A stretch of DNA of 64,000 nucleotides from Clostridiales bacterium (lineage in GTDB: Bacteria; Bacillota; Desulfotomaculia; Desulfotomaculales; VENG01): positions 1-64,000 of the forward strand of contig JADQBQ010000028.1 in assembly GCA_016278505.1 (NCBI GenBank). The letters are read 5' to 3'. Of the stretch, positions 27,963-36,270 are shown piece after piece; positions within the stretch are counted from its first letter, which is position 1; each line of letters starts with the position of its first letter. The notes beneath the pieces are model-generated. The model was not told the DNA's origin. It did no database searches and saw nothing but the letters and a program-made list of their open reading frames with translations. A program made the translations under genes and the position numbers.

Positions 27963-27991
27963 TTGACATTGGATTTTAAGCAATGTTATGA
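27963..27991 (+). promoter_or_regulatory. Promoter of dsrC
   Basis: TTGACA, 17-nt spacer, TTATGA; predicted start near 27998, giving a leader of about 130 nt. Confidence 0.65.
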
Positions 27992-28063
27992 ATGAGATGT
28001 ACAGATGGAAGATTGTAACATTGATTTAATGGTGTAGTGGGGGTTTAATTCGGCAATAGGCGC

Positions 28064-28079
28064 AAAGAATAAATAGAGC
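28064..28079 (+). promoter_or_regulatory. Shared leader motif, dsrC copy
   Basis: AAAGAATAAATAGAGC, exactly repeated upstream of aprB at 31951-31966. In the dsrC leader it lies 48 nt before the ATG. Confidence 0.4.
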
Positions 28080-28127
28080 GGGGATTAAGGTAAAGCATGG
28101 CTAAATTTGGTGGAGGTGAAGTGTTTA

Positions 28128-28445
28128 ATGGCAAACATAGAAATAAACGGCCAGCAAGTTGAAATTGATGAGGATGGTTTTATAGTAAATCCTGAGCAGT
28201 GGGATGAGAATGTTGCAGCATATTTTTGTAAAGATGAAGGTATTGAAGAGCTTACCGATGAGCACTGGAAAGTGATTAACTACCTGCGTGATTATTACCA
28301 GCAGTTTGAAGTTGCTCCTATGATCCGGAAGCTTTGTAAAGAGACAGGCTGCAACCTTAAGAAGATCTACGAGCTTTTCCCCAGCGGCCCGGCAAAAGGT
28401 GCCTGTAAGGTAGCTGGTTTGCCGAAGCCTACCGGTTGCGTATAA
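28128..28445 (+). CDS. dsrC: Dissimilatory sulfite reductase-associated DsrC
   Basis: 105-aa sulfur carrier that takes sulfite-derived sulfur from DsrAB as a trisulfide for reduction. Both conserved C-terminal cysteines are present with ten residues between them (GACKVAGLPKPTGCV; the second is penultimate), which separates a functional DsrC from TusE-like proteins. GGAGGTGA precedes the ATG. The gene stands alone under its own promoter; dsrAB is not in the window. Its leader shares a 16-nt motif with aprB. Confidence 0.95.
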   Translation: MANIEINGQQVEIDEDGFIVNPEQWDENVAAYFCKDEGIEELTDEHWKVINYLRDYYQQFEVAPMIRKLCKETGCNLKKIYELFPSGPAKGACKVAGLPKPTGCV

Positions 28446-28652
28446 TTAAGTAGAGATTGTAAGCCGGTAGATTGTAGGACAGACAACATTAGACTTCTCC
28501 CGGACAAAAAAGACGTTTACCCAAAAAGCTTACCCCACTTAGGGTAAAGCGAAGGGAGAGGTATGTTAGGCGCGGGGCTATTATGTTTGTTTGTGCCTGT
28601 TGCCTTTAATTTTTCAAAACATAAGAAATGTCTATATTTACGTGCCCCCTTA

Positions 28653-28674
28653 AAAACCCGCCAATGGCGGGTTT
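28653..28674 (+). terminator. Terminator downstream of dsrC
   Basis: AAACCCGCC/GGCGGGTTT stem followed by ATTTGT. Confidence 0.75.
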
Positions 28675-28738
28675 ATTTGTAGTATAATGGGATAAGTTAA
28701 GAATCTTGGCTTCTTTATATTAAATGCAATTTTTATTA

Positions 28739-28767
28739 TTGACATTTGTTCATGTGATGGTTAAACT
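28739..28767 (+). promoter_or_regulatory. Promoter of NifX/NifB-like gene
   Basis: TTGACA, 17-nt spacer, TAAACT, about 50 nt before the start codon. Confidence 0.6.
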
Positions 28768-28821
28768 TATTATGATTGGATGTCCAAAATTAATATCATA
28801 CATACTAAGGAGGCGTAACAT

Positions 28822-29184
28822 TTGAGAATTGCAATGCCCATTGATAATCAAAATGTGAATCAGCATTTTGGAACCAGCAGTGAATTTGCTGTGATAGAAA
28901 TTGAGGGTGACCAAATTAAAGATAATAAAACAGTGTCGGCAGCAAGCTTGGCACACAACCATGGGGGGTTGGCCGGTCTCCTGAAAAACGAGAATGTGGA
29001 AGTGGTGATTGTAGGTGGCATTGGTCCCCCGGCTCAGCAGGCACTTGAGGAAACTGGCATGAAGGTTATTACAGGAGCTCAGGGAGTGATTAAAGACATT
29101 GCCATTATGTTTGCGAAGGGGCAACTGAGATCCAAGCCTGTATCCTGCAATCATGGGCATGGTCATAGTTGCGGGCAGCATTAA
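28822..29184 (+). CDS. NifX/NifB-C family metal-cluster protein
   Basis: 120-aa protein of the dinitrogenase iron-molybdenum cofactor family: MRIAMPIDNQNVNQHFGTSSEFAVIEI at the start and VVIVGGIGPPAQQALEETG in the middle. The tail CNHGHGHSCGQH is rich in His and Cys and should bind metal. Stand-alone members occur in many anaerobes without nitrogenase and are thought to handle Fe-S or Mo clusters. TTG start with AAGGAGG upstream. Monocistronic, with its own promoter and terminator. Confidence 0.87.
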   Translation: MRIAMPIDNQNVNQHFGTSSEFAVIEIEGDQIKDNKTVSAASLAHNHGGLAGLLKNENVEVVIVGGIGPPAQQALEETGMKVITGAQGVIKDIAIMFAKGQLRSKPVSCNHGHGHSCGQH

Positions 29185-29218
29185 AATGGGTGCAGTCATA
29201 AAAATCAGATAAACTTTT

Positions 29219-29251
29219 AAAATAAGGTTTTTATATGAACCTTATTTTTTT
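29219..29251 (+). terminator. Terminator
   Basis: AAAATAAGGTT/AACCTTATTTT stem with seven T. Confidence 0.9.
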
Positions 29252-29369
29252 GCAGAAATAGAGTGGTTAAATGGGCAGGATTTAGCTAATAGATGTATAA
29301 TAATGATTAGACCAGCAAATTTGCTATATTAGAAAACTTTATGTGCAGCAATATTCTAAGAAGGGAATG

Positions 29370-30122
29370 ATGAAATTAATGCTGGCTTTATCAAAGCTAT
29401 ACCCTACATTAAGCTACGCGGAAAAAGAAGGCCTTTTAAGTGAGTTGGAAAGTACTTATAGCCGTTTGCCGGGGACCACTTGCGATCAGTGTGCAACCTG
29501 CTGTACTGTACCCCCGCCGGGTTACTTGATAGAGTTTTTAAATATGTTTAAATATATACGGGATAATCTTGCGGATTCACAGCCGGAAATAATGGAAAAG
29601 GTTGTACGTTATTTTTTCCTCGAATTAGTTGATATTAATGTGAAATGTCCGTTTTTGGATCAATCTAACAACTGCTTGGTTTATCCTGTAAGGCCTTTAA
29701 GCTGTCGGATGTTTGGTCTTTTAAGTGAGAAAGATTCTCACTTGGGTTCCAGACGGCAACTAGATACCGTGGCTGAAAAATACCGGCAGAAATACAGCAT
29801 CGAACTTCCCCGGGAAGTAGTAGAATTCGAATTACAGTACTGTGACCAGGTTCGCCCTGCTAACGGCGGTAAGAAGAAAGTCGCTATAGATTTGATACAA
29901 GATATGGCTACTAATATTGAAAATTTAGAAGCAAAGATTATGCCTCAGCAGGTAATTGATGAACATTACACCTTTGTGCCTATGGCAACTCACCTTGCTT
30001 TGTCTGTTTTGCCGGAAGGCGCTAGGCTGAGACGACCGAAGGTCATGAAAGAATACATGGAGCAGGGGAGTAGTGAAGTGCTTAGTAATTATACTGAAAA
30101 ATATAAAGGCTTCAAATTTTAA
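29370..30122 (+). CDS. YkgJ-type CxxCxxCC cluster protein
   Basis: About 250 aa. The N-terminal CDQCATCCTVPP and later CPFLDQSNNCLVYPVRPLSCRMFG are the conserved cysteine patterns of the YkgJ/UPF0153 family, thought to bind zinc or an Fe-S cluster. ATG 29370 is preferred (AAGAAGG 5 nt upstream); GTG 29343 and ATG 29367 are in frame. Function unknown. The C-terminal 100 residues show no further motif. Confidence 0.8.
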   Translation: MKLMLALSKLYPTLSYAEKEGLLSELESTYSRLPGTTCDQCATCCTVPPPGYLIEFLNMFKYIRDNLADSQPEIMEKVVRYFFLELVDINVKCPFLDQSNNCLVYPVRPLSCRMFGLLSEKDSHLGSRRQLDTVAEKYRQKYSIELPREVVEFELQYCDQVRPANGGKKKVAIDLIQDMATNIENLEAKIMPQQVIDEHYTFVPMATHLALSVLPEGARLRRPKVMKEYMEQGSSEVLSNYTEKYKGFKF

Positions 30123-30624
30123 GTTTGGTCTAAAAAGAAACACGATAAAAAGCAAAAGCCTTCCTTAAAATAACTTTAAGGGGGCTTTTGCGATAATGGT
30201 GGTGTTTGTACATAATAGTACTTGCCAGAAGGGGAAATTCATGCTATATTTGTTGTAGTTGGCTAATTGATTGAAAATAAAGTTTAACGACCGTATATGT
30301 TGGTTTTATGCGGTTTTTTATGGAAGCTTTAAGTGCTTGTGTTCACAAGAGAGGCTGAGGAAAAAAATACTTTCTGTTACAGGAAGGTGTTTTAGAAAAA
30401 ATGTAGAATAAGTTAAAGTAAAGCAAGTTATTAATCGTGCTTATGCTTTAAGTGGGCATGATTGGCACTTATAACTTATTGTTTAGTAAAAATTAGTGCT
30501 AAGGTTCACAATGGGGAAGTGTTGCGGGGAAGATTCAGAATGAGTCTGGTCTGAGGCTCTTCGTTCCTCGAGACACAAGTTACAAATAATAAATAATAAA
30601 TAAAAAACAGGAGGGGAATTTTTT
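30123..30624. promoter_or_regulatory. sat upstream region
   Basis: About 500 bp before sat. After a terminator (30152-30191) there is a 14-bp palindrome CTTGTG-TT-CACAAG (30336-30349) and a folded segment near 30530-30572 (GAAGA...TCTTC). A long leader is likely but no clear promoter was found. The palindrome resembles a truncated Rex-type site but lacks the full length. Confidence 0.35.
30152..30191 (+). terminator. Terminator
   Basis: GCAAAAGCC/GGCTTTTGC outer stem with inner CCTTAAA/TTTAAGG. Confidence 0.75.
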
Positions 30625-31863
30625 ATGGCACTACCGAAACCACATGGTCCTGAAGGAAAGCTTAAGCCTCTGTTGCTTTATGGCGGAGAAAGAGAAGCTG
30701 AAATCAAAAAGGCAGAAGGACTGCCGAAGGTGTACATGAGTTCCCGTGAAACTTCAGATATCCTAATGTTGGGTATCGGCGCTTTTACACCGTTGGATGG
30801 TTTTATGAAGGAAAAAGATTTTACCGGTTCTGTTTTTGACATGAAACTCACCGATGGCACAATGTGGCCCATGCCTGTCACTCTTTCCATTACCAAGGAA
30901 GAAAAAGAAGCCCTTAACCTCAAAGAAGGTATGGATGTAGCTTTAATTGACAGGGCAACTGATGAGCTTTACGCTACCATGAAAGTAGAAGAAATTTATA
31001 CGTATGACAAGGAAGCCCAGTGCCGTGAAGTATTCACTACTCTGGACGCTGAAGGACATCCGGGTGTTGGCAGTGTAATGGCACAAGGTGAATTTAACAT
31101 AGGCGGGCCTGTCAAGGTAGTTAATGAAGGTATATATCCTGAAAAGTATCCTGATTATTACCTGTATCCCGAGCAGGCTCGTAAGCTTTTCGAATCAAAG
31201 GGTTGGTCTAATGTAGTTGCTTTCCAAACTCGTAACCCTATGCACCGTTCTCATGAATACTTGGTTAAGTTTGCGCTGGAAGGCGGAGCTGTAGACGGTG
31301 CTTTTATCCACGCCATTGTTGGTGCCTTGAAGCCTGGTGATATTCCCGGTGAAACCCGCGTTAAGTGCTACGAAGTTTTAGCTGAAAATTATTTCCCGAA
31401 AGAGAACATGGCTGTTGGTGTGTACCCGATGGAAATGCGTTATGGTGGTCCTAGGGAAGCATTGCTGCACGCTATATTCCGCCAGAACTGGGGATGTAGT
31501 TACCTGATCGTAGGTCGTGACCACGCCGGTGTTGGCGATTACTATGGAGCATTTGATGCTCAAGATATATTTGACAAGCTTTGGGATGGCGCTCTGGAAC
31601 TGAAGTGCATGAAAATTGCCTGGACATTCTACTGCCACAAGTGCGAAAGTATGGCCAGTCAGCGTACATGCCCCCATGACGCAGAAGACCGCGTAGTAGT
31701 TAGTGGAACTAAGTTCCGCCGCACAATGCAAGAGGGTGGGGATATTAATCCCAAGTTTAGCCGCCCGGAAGTTCTGGAAATACTGAAAGATTACTATAAA
31801 ACTGCTGAAAAAGTGGAAATTAAGAAAGGCGCATTCGAAGATATTCCTGCTACCAAGAAGTAG
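30625..31863 (+). CDS. sat: Sulfate adenylyltransferase (ATP sulfurylase)
   Basis: 412-aa enzyme that activates sulfate with ATP to adenosine 5'-phosphosulfate, the first step of dissimilatory sulfate reduction in the cytoplasm. The nucleotide-binding QTRNPMHRSHEYL (near 200) and GRDHAGVGDYYG (near 296) motifs are intact. The cysteines CHKCES...CPHD (336-350) form the zinc site of the dissimilatory-type enzyme. There is no APS-kinase domain. AGGAGGGG precedes the ATG. A terminator separates it from aprBA, so it is transcribed alone. Confidence 0.97.
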   Translation: MALPKPHGPEGKLKPLLLYGGEREAEIKKAEGLPKVYMSSRETSDILMLGIGAFTPLDGFMKEKDFTGSVFDMKLTDGTMWPMPVTLSITKEEKEALNLKEGMDVALIDRATDELYATMKVEEIYTYDKEAQCREVFTTLDAEGHPGVGSVMAQGEFNIGGPVKVVNEGIYPEKYPDYYLYPEQARKLFESKGWSNVVAFQTRNPMHRSHEYLVKFALEGGAVDGAFIHAIVGALKPGDIPGETRVKCYEVLAENYFPKENMAVGVYPMEMRYGGPREALLHAIFRQNWGCSYLIVGRDHAGVGDYYGAFDAQDIFDKLWDGALELKCMKIAWTFYCHKCESMASQRTCPHDAEDRVVVSGTKFRRTMQEGGDINPKFSRPEVLEILKDYYKTAEKVEIKKGAFEDIPATKK

Positions 31864-31873
31864 CTGTAAAAAC

Positions 31874-31912
31874 ACTGGATGCTCCCATTCGGGTGGCATC
31901 CAGTTAAACAAA
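31874..31912 (+). terminator. Terminator of sat
   Basis: ACTGGATGC/GCATCCAGT outer stem with inner CCC/GGG, followed by a T-rich stretch. Confidence 0.8.
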
Positions 31913-31950
31913 ATTTTTTATAACAAGAAGGATTTGATTAACCAACGTCG

Positions 31951-32261
31951 AAAGAATAAATAGAGCTTGTGCAACTGGATACAAACTGTTAACTAAGCAT
32001 GGTATTTTAAAAATCTGGATTCATTCATTTTGTCGAGAATTGTAGAATTGACTTTAGAATGAATGTTACCAAACATAAAGGTGGATAAATATCAGCTAGT
32101 TGACAGAAATAAAAGAAAGTTGGTCAACAAAGTAAATTCTAAAGAATTTTTGCACAAGAACTGTCATATGCAGGTGAGGCAAAGTAGTATTATTGGCAGT
32201 CGTGCAATGTTAAGATTTTTTGGAGGAGGTGGTTATGGAAAACTTGGTGATGTTATTTTAG
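31951..32261 (+). promoter_or_regulatory. aprB leader: shared motif, inverted repeat and 8-codon ORF
   Basis: The 470-bp sat-aprB gap holds AAAGAATAAATAGAGC (31951-31966, also in the dsrC leader). It also has the spaced inverted repeat GTTGAC/GTCAAC (32099-32104 and 32123-32128) and a tiny ORF MENLVMLF (32235-32261) with a very strong GGAGGAGGTGG site. The latter could be a translated leader peptide about 75 bp ahead of aprB. All three are seen; regulation is inferred. Confidence 0.4.
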
Positions 32262-32336
32262 TTCACCATTATGCTCACCAATTAGCCACTCAAATCCTAT
32301 TAATTCCTAAAAAAAGGGAACAGGAGGTTAGTAATT

Positions 32337-32780
32337 ATGCCAACTTTTGTAATGACTGAAAAGTGTGATGGCTGCAAGGGTCAGGATAAGACTGCTTGCA
32401 TGCATGCTTGCCCCAACGACCTGATGGTCTTGGACAAGGAGAAAATGAAGGCTTACAACCGTCACCCCGAGTACTGCTGGGAATGTCTCTGCTGTGCTAA
32501 GGCTTGTGCGCAACAGGCAATGGACCTGCGCGGATATGCTGACTTTGTACCTATGGGCGCTACTTGTACTCCTCTGAGAGGTTCTGACAACATTATGTGG
32601 ACCATTCGGTTCCGTAACGGTATGATCAAGCGGTTTAAGTTTCCCATCCGTACCAACGAAGAAGGTTCTGCTGTGCCGGACGGCGGATTCCCCGCTGACC
32701 AGGATGACCTCAAGAGCCCTGCTCTGTTCACCGAGCCTGCATCACTCTTGTTAGACGAAGTTCCCACTCCCAAGAAATAA
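32337..32780 (+). CDS. aprB: Adenylylsulfate reductase beta subunit
   Basis: 147-aa ferredoxin-like subunit of APS reductase. Two [4Fe-4S] motifs (CDGCKGQDKTACMHACP and CWECLCCAKACAQQAMD) pass electrons to FAD in AprA. The C-terminal tail (about 90-147) is the extension that wraps the alpha subunit. The ATG follows AACAGGAGG. aprA starts 51 bp later, so the two form an operon. Confidence 0.97.
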   Translation: MPTFVMTEKCDGCKGQDKTACMHACPNDLMVLDKEKMKAYNRHPEYCWECLCCAKACAQQAMDLRGYADFVPMGATCTPLRGSDNIMWTIRFRNGMIKRFKFPIRTNEEGSAVPDGGFPADQDDLKSPALFTEPASLLLDEVPTPKK

Positions 32781-32831
32781 ATCTTGAGAGGGTTAAAACG
32801 CTAAATAATGACCACGGAGGAGGTTAATTCT

Positions 32832-34712
32832 ATGCCAATTAATGTTGAAACCGTAGAAGTTACAACTGATCTTTTGCTAGTTGGTGGCGGCATGTCCGCT
32901 TGTGGTGCTGCCGTTGAAGCATCCTACTGGGCCAAGAAGAACGGCCTAAAGGTAACCTTGGTTGACAAGGCTGCTATGGACCGCAGTGGTGCTGTTGCCA
33001 TGGGTCTGTCCGCTATCAACCAATACCTGGGTGTAGGTAAAGGTAAAAATACTGTTGAGCAGTATGTAGACTATGTAAAACAGGACATGATGGGTATTGC
33101 TCGCGACGACTTGGTATATAACATTGCCCGTCACGTTGACGGTACAGTGCATCTGTTTGAAAAGTGGGGCCTTCCCATTTGGAAAGATGAAAACGGCGAC
33201 TATGTAAATGAAGGTCGTTGGCAGATTATGATCAACGGTGAATCCTACAAGGTTATCGTTGCTGAAGCTGCAAAGAATGCCCTTGGTATGGATAATATTT
33301 ACGAGCGTGTATTCATTATTGAGCCTCTGATGGATGGCGACAGAGTTGCCGGTGCTGTAGGCTTCAGCGTTCGTGAAGAGAAATTCTATGTATTCAAGGC
33401 TAAGGCTGTTATGACCTGCATGGGCGGCGCAGTTGGCGTATTTAAGCCCCGCTCTACTGGTGAAGGTCTTGGACGTTCCTGGTATCCTCCCTTCAGCACA
33501 GGTTCCAGTGCTTACTTCACATTGAGGGCCGGCGCTGAGATGACCTGTCAGGAAGTAAGGTTCATCCCTGTTCGCTTTAAGGATGCATACGGCCCGGTTG
33601 GCGCTTGGTTCCTGCTCTTCAAGTCCAGGGCAACCAACGCATTCGGCGGCGAGTATATGGTAGAGCGTAAAGATGAGCTTAAGAAGTGGGGCCCCTATGG
33701 TCAGGTCAAGCCTATTCCCGCTAACCTGCGTAACTGGCTCGGCATGTTGGATGAATCCGAAGGTAAAGGCCCTCTGTATATGAGGACTGAAGAAGCAATC
33801 CAAAAGATTGCCGATGCATATAAAGATGATCAGAAAGCCTTCAAGAAGAAGATGAAGGAACTGGAAAGTGAAGCATGGGAAGACTTCTTGGATATGACTA
33901 TTGCACAGGCTCTGCTGTGGGCAGCCACCAACACCGAGCCAGAGAAAAAGTCATCCGAGATCTGTGCTGCTGAACCTTACTTCATCGGTTCACACTCCGG
34001 TGCTACCGGCGCTTGGGTAAGCGGTCCGGAAGATATTGCTCCGGCAGAGTACAACTGGGGCTACTCCAACATGACTACCATTAAGGGTCTGTTTGCAGTG
34101 GGTGATGCCTCCGGTGCATCTGCTCACAAGTTCTCCTCCGGTTCCTGCACTGAAGGTCGTATTGCTGCTAAGGCCGCAATTCGCTTCATTGTTGAGAATA
34201 ACGATCAGCCTAATGTTGATGCTGCCAAAGTAGAAGAGCTCAAAGAGCTTACCTTTAGGCCCATGAATCTCTTCGAAGAGCACAAAGACTTCACTACTGA
34301 CCCTGAAATTAACCCTAATTACATTCTGCCGAAGATGTTCATGTTCCGGATCCAGAAGTGCATGGACGAATACGTAGGCGGTGTATCCTCTAACTTCACT
34401 ACCAACGAATCGAAGTTAAACAGAGCTATGGAGCTTCTGGAAATGATGAAAGAAGACTCTGAGAAGTTGGGCGCACGTAACCTGCACGAGCTCATGAGGT
34501 GTTGGGAGAACATCCACAGAATGTGGCAGGCTGAATCCCATACCCGTACCATCATGGCACGTAAGGAAACCAGATGGCCCGGTTATTATTTCAGGGCTGA
34601 CTACCCCACCATCGATGAAGATAACTGGAAGAAGTTCGTCAACATCAAGTGGGATCCTAGCAGCAATGAGTGGGAAATCATTGAGAGGCCGGTTATCGAC
34701 CTTCTGAAGTAG
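32832..34712 (+). CDS. aprA: Adenylylsulfate reductase alpha subunit
   Basis: 626-aa FAD enzyme reducing APS to sulfite and AMP. The FAD-binding LVGGGMSACGAAVEA lies near residue 17. MDRSGAVAMGLSAINQYLG and the FAD-contacting SGSCTEGRIAAKAA segment near the end of the flavin domain are conserved. The ATG at 32832 follows GGAGGAGG; an in-frame ATG at 32808 lies upstream of that site. Length is near the family norm (about 610-660). Cytoplasmic; electrons arrive through QmoABC. Confidence 0.97.
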   Translation: MPINVETVEVTTDLLLVGGGMSACGAAVEASYWAKKNGLKVTLVDKAAMDRSGAVAMGLSAINQYLGVGKGKNTVEQYVDYVKQDMMGIARDDLVYNIARHVDGTVHLFEKWGLPIWKDENGDYVNEGRWQIMINGESYKVIVAEAAKNALGMDNIYERVFIIEPLMDGDRVAGAVGFSVREEKFYVFKAKAVMTCMGGAVGVFKPRSTGEGLGRSWYPPFSTGSSAYFTLRAGAEMTCQEVRFIPVRFKDAYGPVGAWFLLFKSRATNAFGGEYMVERKDELKKWGPYGQVKPIPANLRNWLGMLDESEGKGPLYMRTEEAIQKIADAYKDDQKAFKKKMKELESEAWEDFLDMTIAQALLWAATNTEPEKKSSEICAAEPYFIGSHSGATGAWVSGPEDIAPAEYNWGYSNMTTIKGLFAVGDASGASAHKFSSGSCTEGRIAAKAAIRFIVENNDQPNVDAAKVEELKELTFRPMNLFEEHKDFTTDPEINPNYILPKMFMFRIQKCMDEYVGGVSSNFTTNESKLNRAMELLEMMKEDSEKLGARNLHELMRCWENIHRMWQAESHTRTIMARKETRWPGYYFRADYPTIDEDNWKKFVNIKWDPSSNEWEIIERPVIDLLK

Positions 34713-34734
34713 TTAGTTTTTATACAGCGAAATA

Positions 34735-34762
34735 GGGCCCGTGGCCGTTTGGCCACGGGCCC
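34735..34762 (+). terminator. Terminator of aprBA
   Basis: Perfect 12-bp stem GGGCCCGTGGCC/GGCCACGGGCCC with a GTTT loop; the T-run is weak. Confidence 0.8.
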
Positions 34763-34847
34763 GTATTTAACCTGAGTTAGCTGCAGGCAATGGTTGTAAA
34801 TTTTTGTGGGAGCTGGATGAAAACTTTGTAATGCTGAGCTGTTAAAT

Positions 34848-34879
34848 CCAGGTCCTGCTTTGGCAGCCTGGGCTTTTTG
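34848..34879 (+). terminator. Terminator-like hairpin upstream of qmoA
   Basis: CCAGG..CTGC-TTTG-GCAG.CTGG with CTTTTTGATTTTT after it. It lies 125 bp before qmoA and could be a second terminator or an attenuator. Confidence 0.55.
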
Positions 34880-35004
34880 ATTTTTCGATGGATATGTTAA
34901 TCTGTCTCAATTTTACGTAGAATTTACGGAATTTGAGTTAGCCTTTGAGAGAACCTTCCCGGTTAACAGCAACATTCAAAGACATTGAAATGTGGGTGAT
35001 AGAA

Positions 35005-36270
35005 TTGGCAAATAAGAGTATATTGGTTGTTGGTGGGGGAATTAGTGGGCTAACTGCTGCTGTAGAGGCCGCTGAAGTAGGCTATGAAGTCTTTTTAGTT
35101 GAAAAAAGTCCCTACTTAGGCGGTAGAGTGGCACAATTAAACCAGTATTTCCCCAAGCTTTGTCCTCCCAACTGTGGTTTGGAGATAAACTTCCAAAGGA
35201 TTAAAAATAATCCTAAAATTAGATTCATTACCGATTCGGTAGTAGAGAATATAGCCGGGGAAGCAGGAAACTTTGACGTAACGGTTAAAACCAATCCCAG
35301 GTATGTTAATGAAAAATGTACCGGATGCAATAAATGTGTTGAGGTGTGCCCTGCAGAGCGGGACAATGCCTTTAATTACGGTTTAAATAAAACCAAAGCT
35401 ATTTACTTGCCGCACCAGTTCGCTTTTCCTATGAGGTATGTCATCGACTGTGACGCCTGTCAGGGAAGTGAATGTGGAAAATGCGTGGAGGCTTGCCCAT
35501 ATGGTGCTATTGATTTAAATATGGAAGCCAAAAATACCACGTTTAATGTAGGTGCAGTTGTATGGGCTGCAGGCTGGGATCCTTATGATGCTAAGAAAAT
35601 CAGCTATTATGGGTTTGGACAGTCTGAAAACGTCATTACTAACGTTATCATGGAACGGATGGCTTCTGCCAACGGTCCTACTGAGGGTAAAATCGTTCGT
35701 CCTTCCGATGGTAAAGAAGTTAATAGCATTGCCTTTATCCAGTGTGCCGGTTCGAGAGATGAAAATCATTTGAACTGCTGCTCATCGGTGTGTTGCCTTG
35801 CTTCGTTGAAGCAGGCTACTTATGTGCGAGAGCAGTATCCCGATGCTAAAATATCCGTGTACTTTATTGATATCAGGGCCCGTGGTAAGTTTGAAGACTT
35901 CTATACAAAAGTACAGGCAGAAACTGGTTTGAATCTTATTAAAGGTAAGGCCGGGGATATTAAGGAAGACCCCCAGACAAAACAATTAGTTGTCCATGCT
36001 GAAGACCAAGCGGCAGGTAAGATTACAGACGAGAAATATGACTTGGTTGTTCTTGCTACTGGTATGGCCCCCACCACCAGGGACTGCAAGATTCCAGCTG
36101 ATGTATCTTATGATCAAGACGGATTTGTTGCCTCTGATCCTCAAGTACCCGGAATATATGCTGCCGGTTGCGTAAAGCGTCCCATGGACGTAGCTGCATG
36201 TGTTCAGGACGCCACGGCTGCGACACTAAAAGCTATTCAATCCACGGTGAGGGGGCAGAAAAATGGATAA
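35005..36270 (+). CDS. qmoA: QmoA, quinone-interacting membrane-bound oxidoreductase subunit
   Basis: 421-aa HdrA-like flavoprotein of the complex that passes menaquinol electrons to APS reductase. The FAD motif ILVVGGGISGLTAAVEAAEVG is at the start. Fe-S cysteines lie at CTGCNKCVEVCP (near 104) and CDACQGSECGKCVEACP (near 149); CCSSVCCLASLKQA is typical of HdrA proteins. The TTG at 35005 is preferred, with GGGTGAT upstream; a longer in-frame start at 34945 has no good site. Its stop overlaps qmoB by 8 bp. Confidence 0.95.
   Translation: MANKSILVVGGGISGLTAAVEAAEVGYEVFLVEKSPYLGGRVAQLNQYFPKLCPPNCGLEINFQRIKNNPKIRFITDSVVENIAGEAGNFDVTVKTNPRYVNEKCTGCNKCVEVCPAERDNAFNYGLNKTKAIYLPHQFAFPMRYVIDCDACQGSECGKCVEACPYGAIDLNMEAKNTTFNVGAVVWAAGWDPYDAKKISYYGFGQSENVITNVIMERMASANGPTEGKIVRPSDGKEVNSIAFIQCAGSRDENHLNCCSSVCCLASLKQATYVREQYPDAKISVYFIDIRARGKFEDFYTKVQAETGLNLIKGKAGDIKEDPQTKQLVVHAEDQAAGKITDEKYDLVVLATGMAPTTRDCKIPADVSYDQDGFVASDPQVPGIYAAGCVKRPMDVAACVQDATAATLKAIQSTVRGQKNG

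Larger units (their letters stand above)
28446..28821. other. Intergenic region with structured segment, terminator and promoter
   Basis: About 375 bp. An imperfect closing stem ACTTCTCCC (near 28491) with GGGAGAGGT (near 28555) encloses a hairpin GCTTACCC/GGGTAAAGC. A terminator follows at 28653-28674, then a promoter for the next gene. Confidence 0.4.

Noticed and set aside
27918-27965. 15-codon ORF before dsrC
   Set aside because: The ribosome site is weak and the ORF lies upstream of the predicted dsrC promoter.
28563-28680. 39-codon ORF starting MLGAGLLCLF
   Set aside because: Its ribosome site is too close to the ATG and its 3' part runs through the terminator hairpin.
30336-30349. 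Rex operator upstream of sat
   Set aside because: CTTGTG-TT-CACAAG is shorter than the usual Rex site and lacks its central spacer, so I do not claim it.
32063-32359. 98-codon open frame before aprB
   Set aside because: It has no ribosome site, overlaps the aprB start in another frame and has a random-looking composition.
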